Shown here piece by piece: positions 23,938 to 36,553 of a stretch of 64,000 bases of DNA. The DNA comes from Juglans regia (taxonomy: Eukaryota > Streptophyta > Magnoliopsida > Fagales > Juglandaceae), in the NCBI RefSeq assembly GCF_001411555.2, contig NC_049910.1, positions 30,103,150 through 30,167,149 of the forward strand, written 5' to 3'. The notes beneath the pieces are model-generated. The model did not search any database, was not told the origin of the DNA, and saw only the letters and a list, made by a program, of their open reading frames with translations. The position numbers were made by a program, and so were the translations under genes. How positions within the stretch are numbered: the first letter of the stretch is position 1; every line of letters begins with the position of its first letter.

Positions 23938-25372
23938 ACGGCCATCCCTTGGCCTAGGGACACCCCACCGACGGCTCTCGAAACCTGTTGCAATCTCACA
24001 AGGTATAATTTTGTCTGGGCATTGTGTCCTTGCTGTCAATATTGGAGCTATGAGCGCACTGGGTTGATGGCTTTTCCTTTTGAGAGAGTTTTGGTGCAAA
24101 AATGGTGGATCGGGGAGTTTTTGTATTGGAGCTATGAGCGCACTGGGTTCACATTAGGCTCACTCACAAACCATTCTCATATGGTACGCGTAATGCTCAG
24201 TGCCCCAAAGGTATATATATATACACGAGTTCGTACTTGGATTTGTCTTTGATTTGTGTTTGTTGCTGGCTTTGGAGTTTATGAAAATGAAGATATTTGG
24301 TTCCTGAGCAGATGTTGGAAAAGATACAATTAACAAGCATTATTGGGATTCAGGAAAACATAATTTTCGCTAAGTTTTCATTCATCATTACGGTGTTCGG
24401 TTAAATTACGGGAAATCGTGTTTCGGAATGCAATGAGATAAAGTCTTGTGAGTCTTTGTGATTCGTATTGGTTTGATGTGTTTAGAATAGGATTTGAACT
24501 GAGTTGATTTTATTTGGTAGATCAATTATCTTATCCATCTGGATTGAATTTCATGTGGTTGCAGACTTGGCCTTTCCTGGTTTTCCAAAGTTTGGGGTCT
24601 ATATCGTTTATTAGAGCATGGTCGGTCCGAGATTATCGTTCTTGGAATTTGATAGTGTTGAGGGTTCTATAAATGGTATTGTATATTATCCAAGTTGTTA
24701 TTCTGGCTTTTTGAAAGTTTTCTCCGACTCTGTATTTGCAATGATATGGAATGCTCGAACTGATTCATTTCCTCTGGAAATCATTACTAACTCAACATTT
24801 CGATTTTCTGATGTACAAGTCTTTGACTTCTCTTTCTTGTTGCAGAACGTTTGTCATGCCTTCTAGGATTTGTATCAACCCAATACATAATAAGAAAGGA
24901 ATCCTGCATCACTCTGATAATGCACGTTTAGAGGAAAGGTGAGTTCAGTGAGTCTTTTTGTGTCAGTTGGTCTTTTCAGAATAAGGTGCTATGTTGTTAT
25001 TGAAATGTCTTTCAAAATTGTTATTTTATCCCTCTGCTTTGAATTTTGACGTTTCCGGAAAAGATGCCTTCTAGGTTAGGTTTTATAGATGCAGCTTAAC
25101 TTTATTATATATTTTAATGTTATTTTATATCCTATGCATAAGGCGCACTTTAGCACTGTTCCCTTAAGCAGATTGGTGCTTGAAAGTGCGAATTCTTATT
25201 TCCCTGTGGTTTCTTGTTTCTAGAAAGATTCAATGGAAGATTTTGTTGAGATAGTGTGATTGAGAAGCTGCTTCATGTTACAAAGGAATTAGAACCAGGT
25301 AATACAAAATTGCTTGCATATGATGGTGAATTTGGAACCAACTTATCTACTTCAAGTTTGATATATCCTTCA
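23938..25372. other. Unassigned interval with one exon-like segment
   Basis: Together with 21190-21402 this was one stretch before the LTR inserted. No protein family is recognised. A 26-base piece starting TATTGGAGCTATGAGCGCAC occurs twice (24039 and 24124). TATA-rich DNA lies near 24210-24225. Confidence 0.4.
24846..24938 (+). other. Candidate exon, unrecognised product
   Basis: A 93-base segment is bounded by an acceptor-like TTCTTGTTGCAG and a donor-like AAAGGTGAGT. One of three frames is open across it and contains PSRICINPIHNKKG. No family is recognised. Both borders could occur by chance. Confidence 0.25.
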
Positions 25373-27654
25373 GCAAGCAGAGAACATATACTATCATGTA
25401 AACATGAACATTTATAACGTTCGGTATGCAAAACAAATAATTTACTTTCAGAATGCAGAAACAACATATTTACTTTCAAAATGCATAAACAAAGCTTGGT
25501 ACAAAAATGTTAGAGCTAAATTTCCAGAAAGACAAACTTATTCCCAAAAAGAAAATCCATTGGCATATCCAAACTGAAACATTAAAGTCATATCATCTCT
25601 TAGCATCACATCGGAATAAATACCATGTTTAACCTCCCGTGGTAGGGTTATAAACTATTATTATACTTGTGGCTGGGTCGTATACCATGTTTCACTCCCG
25701 TGATAGGGTTATAAACCACCATTATACCTTTGGCTGGGTCGTATACCATGTATCACTCCCGTGGTAGGGTTATAAACTACCATTATACCTGTGGCTGGGC
25801 CGTATACCATGTATCACCCCAGTGGTAGGGTTATAAACCACCATTATACCCGTAGCTGGGCCTTAACAGAAAAACAGAACATATATCATCGGAATCAGAT
25901 CACATTCATATACAAAATCAGAACTTCATGCCAAGATTTTCAGATGATACATCATATCAAAACGAAATACTGAATAGCTTTAGATCACTTCACATGTTCG
26001 AAATAAATAGAATCAAAATATTTTCATTTATTCATAACAAAACTTTTAGATTTTCATATTCGCTCTTTTGCATAGTTCAGAAACAAAATGCACAAAATTA
26101 GCTGATGTCTACACCAGTTATGACAGAAAATACTTTCTCTTATATTGAATTTATGCGTATGCAGAATAAATATCTAAGGTTGTTTTCAGAGTTATTTTCA
26201 AAAACAAACATGCTTATTTTCAAAGTCAACTTCATTTCATTTCTTTTATGCAAAACTAGTATATGAACCTCGCTTACCTGACTTCCGTGTATTATCAACA
26301 CTTTGAGTCGGAATTCTAGTAGTGACACCACCTAAACAAAACATAAACCCAACATTTAATAAACCAATCTAGTAAGCTACTAATATTGAGTAATGAACCA
26401 AAACAGCCACTTCTTAACTCAGTAACTAACATAAAATTAAACCCGAACAGTACCTTCCTCAAACCCTTAGCATTTAACCCCAATACAGCCAATAACATCA
26501 CCACCCAACAGCCAAACCCAAACCATACAACCTCCTTTACCAACATCAAACCAACCACAACACATCTCTAAAAAAAAAAAAAAAAGTACACTAACAGTTC
26601 CAATTACTAGCACAAAACAGTCTCGTAAAGCCGTCCAAAACCATTATACTCCTTAACTTCAAGACGTCCATCATAATCAACCACAATTCAACAGATAAAA
26701 CACCAACACAATGTAAATTTACAAAGGTAACAAATTGCCAAAAGTCACTGCAGTAGTCTAAAATCTTATCCACGCCACACTCAAATTAGTACATTACTAC
26801 ATTTCACAACCCAACCACAATATCCAAACACTACCAAAGGCTTCGGGAGAGACTTACCTAACAGAGTCACGAAAGCTTCAAACCACCCAGAACCAAAACA
26901 ACCCACTGAAGTCTACGCCCAGAAAATTCATAGCAATCTCTAGTGAAAGAGAAAGTGCTTCTGCACAAAGGAAAAAGTTGAATGATCCGAACATGTACAC
27001 TACGAATTCAGATGGAAAGGAGATGTGTGCGAAAATTAAACAGAGAATAAGATAAAAGTGAGACTGAAATTGAATGGTGGGAGGAGAGATTTTACCAAGT
27101 CTAGTACTTCCGATGTGAGGCTCGGCAGTGATACCAGTAACTAAAGACCCACAATCGATTGTGCAGAACAATCAACCCACAAATAGTCACAAAGCAGCGG
27201 GAGAGGTGAGGGAAACAGAAAGAGAGGGAAGAAGAGAGATATGACTCATCGTCTTGTAATCCGATTAGCAGCAACGAGCTTCCGCAGACACACAGAGAGA
27301 AAACAAGGACACTTCTCCCGCAAGGCAAAACTAGAAAATGAGTAAGAGGGAGAGAATCAAAGTGAGGATGAACCAGTATATGGGTAAGAAATCAGAAGTG
27401 GCAAGTAAAATCTTCTCATTAGAAACTGAAAAATAACTGCAAAACGTGGGGGAAGAAGTTGAAAGCAACAGAGGGGAGAATTTGGGAACAAAGAGGGAAA
27501 CCGACTGAGATAGAAGAGGAAAGAAGAACACAAAGGAAAAAATAAACTCACCAAACGACGTCGCCTCATCAAAGGGTCTTCCGGGTTGGGTTTCAACGAG
27601 AGCTGTTCCGGGCTGGGTTTCAACGAGCGCTGGGCTTGGAGCCCGAATGTTACA
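25373..27654 (-). mobile_element. LTR copy 3, truncated at its low-coordinate end
   Basis: From CAGCAAGCAGAGAACATAT onward it is colinear with copy 4 (50980 onward) and ends GAATGTTACA at 27654. The first 230 bases or so of the family, including the TGTAAC end and hairpin, are missing. The minus-strand splice donor CAGGTAAGCG is kept at 26280-26271, and the right part is GA-rich. The truncation means no target duplication can be scored. Confidence 0.72.
25620..25862. repeat. Minisatellite, about 61 bp x 4, in LTR copy 3
   Basis: Four units run ATACCATGTTT...CCCGTGGTAGGGTTATAAAC...GGCTGGGTCGT, starting near 25620, 25682, 25743 and 25804. The same array, also four units, is in LTR copy 4 at 51228-51472. 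Copies 2 and 5 have a single related unit. Confidence 0.88.
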
Positions 27655-28873
27655 ACCTATATGCCCTCCTATGAAATTATTTCAGTCTTTTATATTTCTT
27701 TTTTTTTTTCTTTTTTGTTTGACCTAAATATTGAAAAGAACCACTCCATCTTTCTCGTTTTGCATTGTTGCATTCCAGAAGCAAATATTTACTTTAAACT
27801 AAGATAGCACTATGTATTCCTTTTAAAGAAGTAAAATTTAGTGCTCTTCATGCTCATGTTTTCGCAAGTTTCATAAAGTTTTTTGGTTAACTGTTTCTTG
27901 TCCATTTTTATCTTCATTCGAATGAAAAATACAAGTGTTATTTAAATTTTATTTCTGTTGTCTCAAATATGTGCCCATATTGATGTTGTGTAACTCAATG
28001 GAGATTTTGCAAAGTCATGGAGATGGTGAAGACATGTGGAGATGCACTTGGTGTTGCTTGTGGAGAATCTAGGCTAGGAGTTTGGATCACCTTGGTGTGC
28101 AAACACTTGTTTCTTTGTGGGGATGTTGTACTGTAATTTTTGTACATTTTGTTGATGCTATAAGTTGGCCCATTTTATTCTGTCAATGCTTGCACATTCT
28201 TGACACCAGCAAATTAGGGTGGTTGCACTATTATGTGGATGGCTAATTATATTTATTGTTGTCATGCATTTCCAAATTGATTGTACAAATCTAGAAGTGG
28301 ATGTTAGTTCCAAATTTTATTTTTCTTTCCTAACAGGTATACAATTTTCATCTGCAATAACAAGCTGGTTCCATTGAAAGTGGATGTTAGTTTCAAATTT
28401 CTAGCTAAAAATCGTAACAATCAAGCATGATTAAAGCATGAGCCATGAGGAAACCGTAACAATCAAGCAAGGATATTTTATTTTAATAATATTCCAATGT
28501 TTCTATTGTTTCGTCAAACTCAAACCAGAAGTACATAAATAAATCAACAACAGCTCTATTACTGAGGACTGGCTGGCACTACTATTTAAGGGTAGGTACC
28601 ATTACATAGTGGGCTGTACATTTTTTATATAGAAAGTAGAAGCTATCCAGTTATTTACATGTTACAATTTATTCAAACCATGCAAAAACTATTACAATTG
28701 ATACAACTCAATACAAACACAATAATTTTCGATTTCGCTTCTAAAGATTTGCCTCTCTCTCTTACTTTATTTTCCTTTTTCCGAACTTCATACTCGCGTC
28801 TCAACAAGTGATCTTTCTTGTATGCTTCTGAACGATATCCCCCGTGTCACTGCACCTTTCAGTCTGCTGGTGG
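27655..28873. other. Intergenic, no gene seen
   Basis: AT-rich DNA. A short direct repeat CGTAACAATCAAGCA occurs at about 28411 and 28449. No coding signal was recognised. Confidence 0.4.
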
Positions 28874-29191
28874 TCAAAACTTCAAAGAACTCTTGCCATT
28901 GCCAGCAACCCCATAATCAAATTGTGTCTGTTCTACCAATACTAGCAACTAAAAGCAAACTGAACGTGAGTTTCCTCATTTAAACTCCCATTTAAGATGA
29001 GTCTTTCACACAAATCTAGATATCCAGCAAGGAACATAGAGATTAGAGTGAATGGGCACAGGACCCTGCAATAAGAATGACAGATAAAATTATAATGGAT
29101 GCAAATTAAAAACCAGTAAAAGCTACTTCAGAGATTCTTACACTTGAAATGAGTTCAAATGCAGCCTCCTTCACATCGTCAATTGTGATAT
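28874..29191 (-). other. Possible decayed minus-strand gene end, unrecognised
   Basis: On the minus strand, 29191-29142 has acceptor- and donor-like borders (TTATATCAG and GTAAGAATC) around DITIDDVKEAAFELISS. A second piece, 28948-28874, follows TTTGCTTTTAG and reads LLVLVEQTQFDYGVAGNGKS to a TGA. No protein family is recognised and the frames have not been shown to join. It may be a remnant of a gene whose other parts are lost. Confidence 0.2.
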
Positions 29192-29818
29192 CTGATATAA
29201 AAGAGCTCTAAGATTACAAGAGAAAGCAATGCTATATATGTCAGGGTGAAATCCCATGCAACCCTAGGACCATAGACAAAGAGAAAGCAACGCTGTAATT
29301 GAATGGACATTATGTTAAGAAAATGCATAGAAATATGTCATACTTTAGAACCTAAAGCACCTGATACAATAAAGAGACAAACCTAAAGCACATGTTGCAA
29401 TGAATTTATCATCTTTTTATTTCCCTAATAGTGTACAGGTGTACACTAGGCACGGGGGGTGGGGGTTAGCTTTCAAGGCAAAGCCGCCTGTATCTAGAAG
29501 TTTATTTCAAATACTTCTTGGCTTCCATTCTAACAGCTATTTCTATTTTCACTTCTTTTGAACTATAATAGTAAAATTCAATAAATAGTAGTATCATTTA
29601 GGCAAGCAAGAACCGCAAGTCACTCCTTTCTATTTTTGTTTTCTAGTCCATGCCATCATCAACATTTTGACTGGGCCACGAACTCTCTTCACCAAAAGGT
29701 TCACTAGCTTGTATTTTCTTAGATTTTGAAGTTTATGAGGATACCCATACAAAAAGCATCCAAATAGAGAAACAATTTCCATATGCAGCATAAGTGTACA
29801 GTGCTAGTTAGCTTTCAA

Positions 29819-29940
29819 GGCAAAGCTGCCTGGTTCTAGAAGGTTACCATTTTCATTCTAGAATGCCAATCAATTTAGAGGCAAAGCTGCCTGGTTCTAG
29901 AAGGTTACCATTTTCATTCTAGAATGCCAATCAATTTAGA
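29819..29940. repeat. Perfect tandem duplication, 61 bp x 2
   Basis: Two identical 61-bp units begin GGCAAAGCTGCCTGGTTCTA. Each contains two TTCTAGAA-like palindromes. A diverged third piece, GGCAAAGCCGCCTG, lies about 350 bases to the left at 29478. Identity implies a recent event. Confidence 0.92.
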
Positions 29941-31790
29941 GATGGCTATCTTTAGTGATGGCTAGATAGTTACTACTACTCTTGATGATACCAGTGATGC
30001 AGATGAAGATGATATAGAATACAACAAAATCCTTTTTGTATAGTTGAAGAAATTAAATTCACCATGATGCAATCAAGCCCATTTCTTAATTTCGTATATA
30101 ATCCACACGAACATCAGTAAAGCGAGAATTAAAACGAGAGAATAATGACCAAATTTTGTTAGAAATATCCATGTATCAATTCGAACCCATAAGAATATGA
30201 TGATGATCGGTATTTCAAGAAAACAAAAGGCACAAGATTTCCACAAACGTCAACCAAAATTTCAGGGGAAAAATACATAGAACCCATTTGATAAAGAACA
30301 ACAATTAGATAGACAAACAAGAAAGAAAATAGAACTCAGATTAAAGCACAGAAGCGTCACGCCAACACGAGCCACACGTCGGAGTAGTGAAACATAGAAA
30401 CAACAAAGAAAGTAATGGTACAAAGTCACGAGCCGTATATTCTTGTAAGACCCAGAAATGGTAATAATAGAAGAGAAGAATGAGAGCGCTCCCTCTACCT
30501 CTCTTAGTAGAAAGTAGTAGCTTTGAGTCACCTGCTCAAACACAGAAACCCCATTTGGTACGAGCCATGTTTGTACGCTTGGATTCTTTCAATTGCAGAT
30601 TGCTGATTTACATTTTGGGAGAAATGTAAAGGAATGGAGGGGGTGCTAGACAGAGGGAGGGTCGACGGCGATGGGGCAACTTTGCAGAGAATGGGCGACG
30701 CGGCGGGCAGGGGGAGGGGTGGGGGGTAGTGGTGGGGGCGGAGGAAAAGGATGGCGACAGGGCTCAAACAATTTCAAATTGGTGAGACAGGAATGTGCGA
30801 TAGTGAGGAGGGAATAACAAAGGAAAAATCTAAACATAATCAAGTTGGTGCACCCCTTGCGCACTCCTGATGACATGTAAGGATATTAAATGAAACGGTG
30901 CAGATTGGTGAAAGTTGAAAGACGAAATTAAAAACTTCTTGAAATGGTGTGTTGAAGCTCGTTCCTGAAATTCCCCCCTCGTCGAAGTTGAAGCCCGTAG
31001 TTCCCCCCTCATCCTCAATTCATTCGTGAATGGAGATGCTAGAAAGCAATTCTCACTGAATCCACTCCATCTGCCCTCCTTCGTCCGGCGACAAAAGTCG
31101 AAGCTTCCAAAGTTTTTCCCCTGAGGTATATGTATATATATATATTTCAATATCTCTCCTTTCTGTGTGATTTTATAATTTAATTTAGGTTGATTAGGAT
31201 GCTTGGGTATGGGGATGGTTACAGATCTGCTCTCCGCCCTCCTGTGTTGTAACAAGGAAATGATATGGAAATGGATGGTTGTTTCTGCAATGGGTAAATG
31301 GAATGCACATAAGAATGTAGGGGGGTTAAGTCATGAATTCAACATCCACCAAATACTAGTATACATTACATTATCTTTTTTCATCTTTTAAAACCAGTAT
31401 CTTAAAAAACAAAATTATTTCATCTTTGAGGGATTATCATTTGTTTGCCTCATTTTGATGACTGCGAAACCCAAATTCGAGGTGCCTAGACATGCCGGTG
31501 GCAAGAGTCCTGCCCAGACGTAATAGTGGCGGAGATGTGCCAGTGCAGAGCCATGCCAAGGTGAAGATGAGAGGGGCCTGGGTATCGTGTATCTGCCTTC
31601 TTGGTTCATGTTGAGCGGGAAAGACGAAGGCCTCTAGAGTCTGGAATCCTTAAAGTAACTCAAATTGACGACATTACCCTCCAAGTTAGCAGGGGGTACA
31701 CGAAGGGTGAGCGAGAATGACTACCCGTAATAGAATTGAAAAACAAATTACTTTCCACGTAAGGTGTATCTCGACTGATTCGAAACAGTA
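29941..31790. other. Unassigned region, no supported gene
   Basis: Minus-strand frames of 75-140 codons occur at 30262-31255 but are proline- and serine-rich readings of low-complexity C-rich DNA, with no recognisable domain. 31480-31690 is GC-rich for this window and was not identified. Confidence 0.35.
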
Positions 31791-32357
31791 GGCTGATGCT
31801 AAGATTTATTCTAAAATAAAACTAACCCAGTAAGTATAGAGTCCAAAAACCAGGCAAATGTCTCATGTTTTTGTCTCTTTTGCAATCTAGAAGGAAATGA
31901 AAACTCATGCCACTACGTGAAGATCTTCCAACATTGCAAATTTCGTCCACTTCTGAAAGGAACACAACAAATGCTCAAGTTTCCATACAACAAAAAATTT
32001 AAAAATATCTAATAAATCACTGAAATAAAAGGCATCTAAAGATATTTTTATTTTTATTTTGATTTGATGGGTTTGAATCTAACAAAAAATATTATTATAT
32101 TTAAAGTTGTATATAAATTGTGAATTACTAATCTTCAAAATTTCTGATGTTTCTTCCAAAAACACCTGTGACATGAGTTTAGGTTTTTTGGCTTCCAAAA
32201 ATATTCTTGACATGAGTTCAGACTTTTTGACTTCACCCTAACAGTCAGAGCCACCTTAGGTGCACCTCGGGACTAACGCACCCAGGACTGTTTTTTAGAA
32301 TTTTTCCTTTTACAAATTCTAATACAAAGCTAATATAAAAAGAAGCATTCAAAATTC

Positions 32358-34136
32358 TAGGGTATACATAAACCGGTTAAGCCAACCGTCACCAACACAA
32401 ATTGGCTGCCAGAATCTGGAACTGGCCAAAATGGGGAGAGAATTGAACGGCTAGTAGTAGGAACATATTAAAACCGACATCGGCCGGTTTGATCCCAATT
32501 TGAACCTAGTTCAAACCACAGAACTAGCCAATAATATATATTTAAATTATTCATGCATAAAATGACGGTGTCATTTTACACCAAAAATTTTAGAAAACAA
32601 TTATATGAAATGGCATCGTTTCAATTTAAGGTTTAATATTCCCGCCCCCTCCCCTCCCTCTTCTTCTTCCGGATTCTTCTTCAGTTCACTCACGCATAGC
32701 CTTGTAGCCTGCCACTCCCCTGCTCATTCACGGCATTCACGTCACTCGTTAAATGCCCGCACATCTCACATCTCTTTGATCTCTCTTGTCCCTCATCTCC
32801 CTAGGCTCTCTCATTTCTCCCCTCCTAAACTTCTCTCATCTCTCCGAGTTTCAACTTCCCTCTTCCTCCCTTAGTTTTCTCCTTTTCACTGGTGACTATC
32901 ATTTTTTGAGGTTGTCAATTTTCACATAATGATTTGTGAATATCTGATCTAGCCTCTTTTCTTTTTCTTTTTGCGTTTTAATTTGTAACAAGATTGGTTT
33001 TGGTGTTTTCTTCATGTTTGATAATTATTTTTCATATTATTTGATGTCTAAATTATTTATCTTTGTATGTACAGGGATTTTAAAAATTTTGGATCAAATT
33101 CTTGAGACCGTGAACAATGATCCAAGAATGCAAGAAATATCTAATTGGAAATTGTACGTGTTGTAAAATTATTTTGAAATAAATTTTTGAAAGATGAGCG
33201 AGCTAAAATCTAGATTAGAGTTTTAGATTTATGATGTTTTCCATGTTGCAAACTAGCTGGTGTGTAATTGTGTTTATGTTTATTCTTTTGCTTTTTATTT
33301 TTATTTTTTGTGTTTAATTATGTATTCCAATTTTAAAATGTTAGATGGATTTGCGTAAACTCCAATTGATGTTGATTCGGATGAACCAACCATTAACTTG
33401 GGAGATGATTTGAGAGAGACCCAAACAGTGCAAACACTGTTTTAGCATCTTGTAATCCATAAATATAATGAAGAGGTAGAATCTGGTAATGTTTTGATTA
33501 TTCAATATTCATTTGCTTTTAAAAATTAATTTTAGTATTTTTCATCATTCAGATTCACTAAGATTTGATGTTTTAATCTTATTAATGTTTCTATATAGAT
33601 TTGGGATCACAATTAGACGTCACAACCATTGAAAATTGAAGATTGAAGATGAAAAGATCAATAATTGTTGCAATTTATTTATCTTATATTTTTTAGTTGC
33701 ATTGTTGCTTAGGACAATTTGTTTTTATTTGTAATGTGTATTAAACATCTAGTGGAGTTTTTATTTTTTTCAGTTATCTAGTAATTAGTATAGTAGTATA
33801 TACTTAGTACTTACACCATCATTGCAGTACTATTTTACTATCGCTAATTAATTTTTTTTAACCTAAGGCTAATATTATAAATGAGATTAAAATTAAAATG
33901 AAGCTTGACCATTGAAAATGAGTTTTAAAAACTTGACAAATTAGGATTTGAAAACAACTAGTCCAAAAGGATCTTTAATTGGACCAAAAAAGCCCAAAGG
34001 AGGGAGCCCAAACTGTTTTGGCCACTTTCGCCTTAACATCAGTTAGTTTCGGCCAGTCTTTCCTATGTAAAATCATTGGTCGATCAGTTTTAGTTTTGGG
34101 CAAAACTCAAATCGACCGGCTCAATTTTCAGTCCTA
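32358..34136 (+). mobile_element. Non-autonomous hAT element (1.78 kb)
   Basis: Starts TAGGGTATACATAAACCGG and ends GAAAATTGAGCCGGTCGATT-type sequence (as reverse complement) with terminal CCTA. The perfect 8-bp target duplication CAAAATTC at 32350-32357 and 34137-34144 is the hAT hallmark. The interior has a C- and T-rich leader-like stretch at 32640-32880 and scattered short frames. No hAT dimerisation domain or transposase motif is visible. Given the length it is probably a deletion derivative. Confidence 0.85.
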
Positions 34137-34422
34137 CAAAATTCTCTCTCCTTTAACAAAACTTATTAATATTATATCTAAGAAATTTCTCAAATATTCT
34201 CAGTTTTTTCGTGTAAATCAAGGAAACCAAACGTGACAAAACCCTTCCAAACTAATGAGGAAAATGTAATATTATGTATGAAAAACCTAATCTGCAGCCT
34301 ATTTGTTTATTCATAAAGACTCTTAAAGAATCGCAAGAACGAAATAGTTCCCAACGACCAACAACAGGAAAGAGAGACGTCCAAAGCATGTAATGGGTGA
34401 TGCTATTCCCACAGACAGACAG

Positions 34423-34600
34423 TTCTACCGATTGTTTCCGCCGAATGGTGTAATTTGTTTTTCAAATATTTTTTAAATCTATTTAAATATTTTTAAAAAT
34501 AAAACATAAAAAATTATTAAAAAAATCCTTCCTTAATCATCAAGTAAGAAAAATAAAATAAAAATTATGTACAAAATATCGATACAAAATGTCGGCGTGT
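34423..34600. repeat. AT-rich MITE, inverted copy of the 4009 family
   Basis: Contains CCTTCCTTAATCATCAAGTAA, the reverse complement of the core at 4040-4070, and ends near AAAATGTCGG. A truncated duplicate lies at 53336-53475. Confidence 0.45.
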
Positions 34601-34854
34601 CTACTTTTCTCATAATTTAATGGAAAGAGTGGGAAACATTTATTGCTGTTGAAATTAGGATAATTTTTCTGGACTTGACTCGAGCTGATTTGAAGAGGAA
34701 AAAACAAAGACTTGACTCGGATTAACCTAACATTTGAGATAGGATGTTAACCTTAGTTTTATAATCGATCTCATGCCACATAAATTCTTGGACTATGTTT
34801 TAGTGACCCTGAGCCTATCCAATCATAAGAGTTATGCTACGTACATACAATCCT

Positions 34855-35258
34855 TGTTGAAATCCATGCCAAGCGAGCAGTCAATATGGATTGCTGCTCA
34901 GCGCTCAACAAGTAACTGCAAATGCAGTTACATATTGAATGCAAATAAATGCATTCATACAGGTAGGCGATACATCGAGCGACTATAAAGCTCCATGCGA
35001 GAGTTTCAGACACACCCAAGGAAGAAGAAAAAAGAGAGAGTCTGGAGAGTTTTGAGAGAAAAGAAGAGAGTTGAATCGAGTGAAGTGTGATCCTCCTCCT
35101 CTATAATATTTTCTTGTGTTTCTCTATTTATTAATGAAACTCTTTTTTGTGGATGCAGGCAATTGCCGAATCACGTTAAATTCTTGGTGTCACTGAGTAC
35201 ATGAGTGTGCTCTTTTATTACCGCTTTTATTCATTCCGCTGTGTTGATTTTCCCAATA
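34855..35258 (+). repeat. Copia 5' LTR
   Basis: 404 bp, starts TGTTGAAATCC and ends CCCAATA (CCAACA in the 3' LTR, so the terminal CA has mutated to TA). TATA-like CTATAA motifs occur near 34982 and 35101. Confidence 0.92.
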
Positions 35259-35260
35259 AG

Positions 35261-35272
35261 TGGTATCAGAGC
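35261..35272 (+). promoter_or_regulatory. Primer-binding site
   Basis: TGGTATCAGAGC, two bases after the 5' LTR, matches the 3' end of initiator methionine tRNA, the usual primer of plant copia elements. Confidence 0.93.
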
Positions 35273-35834
35273 AATTGTTGAGAAGAGTTTTTTTTTACAG
35301 AAAATTCATTTTTAGTGCGTTACTTAGTTTCAAAATTTGAGCATACCACTGTGTTTGTCTCATTGAGACAATAAAAGCGGTGAAAACCAGAGGCCGAATG
35401 GACGACGCATGCCCTCCCACACACCTCCTGAATATCGGAGAGTGAAGTCCACTCTCGACACGTGTCACACGCGCCCAGGAGAGGACTGTGCGTGACCCCA
35501 TGCGCTCCAGAGAAGTCCTTGTGTGTGAAGTACATGCTCCCTTGACTTTAGTAGGCACGTGATGTACATGTGCCCACGCGTTCCACGCACGCCAGTGAGG
35601 TTTCTGCGCGTGAAGAACACGCGCCTACGCGTTGTTTGTTGTGCCACGTGCGACAGAGTTCCTGTTTTGGTTCTTTCACTCATTCCTTGTGCTATCTAAG
35701 TCTGATTTTGACGAAACAAGACTCGTTTCTAGCAAAATCACGCGTTCCGGACACAACGGTGCTGTCTGTTTTGTGATATGCCACCTTGAAGATCTTGTGC
35801 TTGCATTTTGTATTTAGAATCAGTCTAAATCCAT

Positions 35835-36545
35835 GTAGGATTCAGCATCAGGCATCATGATAAAACGGACTGCCTCAAACTATAGTCTTTGGAGACCTCG
35901 GATGGAGGATCTCTTGAACTGTAAAGATTTATCTAATGATCCCTTGGAAGATGAAGGGAAGAAGCCAGATGAAGTTACGGATTAAGTGTGGAAAAAGATG
36001 CACAAGAAGACTATCGGTCAGATCAGGCAATGGATTGACCATAGTGTCTTTCACCACGTGGCCCAGGAGACAGATGCATATAACCTCTGGAAAAAGTTGG
36101 AGGATATGTATCAAGCTAAGACTTCTCGAAACAAGGCCCTCTTGATGAGACGGCTTGTTAACTTGATGTTGAAGAGCGACGCCTCTGTTGTCGAGCACAC
36201 TAGCGAGTTTCAAAACCTAGTTAACCAGCTCAGGTTCGTCAAATTGAATCTTGGCGATGAAGAACAAGCCCTGTTACTTTTCAGTTCATTACCAGATAGT
36301 TGGGAGATGCTGCTGGTCTCCCTAAGTAACTCTACTCCAAATGGCAAACTTACCATGACGATGGTTAAAGATGCCCTATTAAATAAAGAGGCCAGATGAA
36401 AGGAGACTAGCATGAATCAATCTCACGCGCTTCTCACCGAGAGTAGAGAAAGGCCTCAAAGGAAATGATAGAGGGAGAAGTGGAGGCAGAAACAGAGGGA
36501 AGTCTCAGCCACGTGGAAGGTCCAGCAGTAGCAGGAACCAGTAGA
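35835..36545 (+). pseudogene. Copia gag remnant
   Basis: Forms the particle in active elements. The readable part from 35986 has IRQWIDHSVF, LWKKLEDMYQ, NKALLMRRLVNL and LPDSWEMLL, the usual plant copia gag (UBN2-type) pattern. Stops occur at about 35974 (TAA) and 36397 (TGA). The region between gag and the zinc knuckle also contains stops. The original start is not clear because the likely ATG near 35835 is followed at once by TAG. Confidence 0.85.
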
Positions 36546-36553
36546 CGGGTAAC

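Larger units (their letters stand above)
31980..34850. repeat. Segmental duplication block, also at 49050-53590
   Basis: Colinear matches include 32060-32200 with 49330-49470, the hAT ends (32358 and 34136 with 49479 and 50313), 34190-34270 with 50370-50440, 34330-34420 with 50680-50750 plus 53300-53340, and 34700-34800 with 53480-53570. The second copy gained a solo LTR and a MITE and lost most of the hAT interior. Confidence 0.8.

Noticed and set aside
23343..24252. Overlapping long frames on both strands (167 and 207 codons) in LTR copy 2
   Set aside because: Low-complexity GA/CT-rich DNA gives long frames on both strands. The plus-strand frame also runs across the LTR border into flanking DNA.
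25620..25862. Possible CRISPR-like array because of regular 61-bp spacing
   Set aside because: Whole units repeat without unique spacers, it lies in a plant LTR, and the same array is in another LTR copy: a minisatellite.
30262..31255. Minus-strand frames that could be a gene 5' end
   Set aside because: Proline/serine-rich readings of C-rich DNA with no recognisable domain and no clear splice pattern.
32605..32874. 89-codon frame in the hAT element as a transposase start
   Set aside because: The composition is a C/T-rich leader. The homologous part of the second hAT copy is frame-shifted and has no transposase motif.
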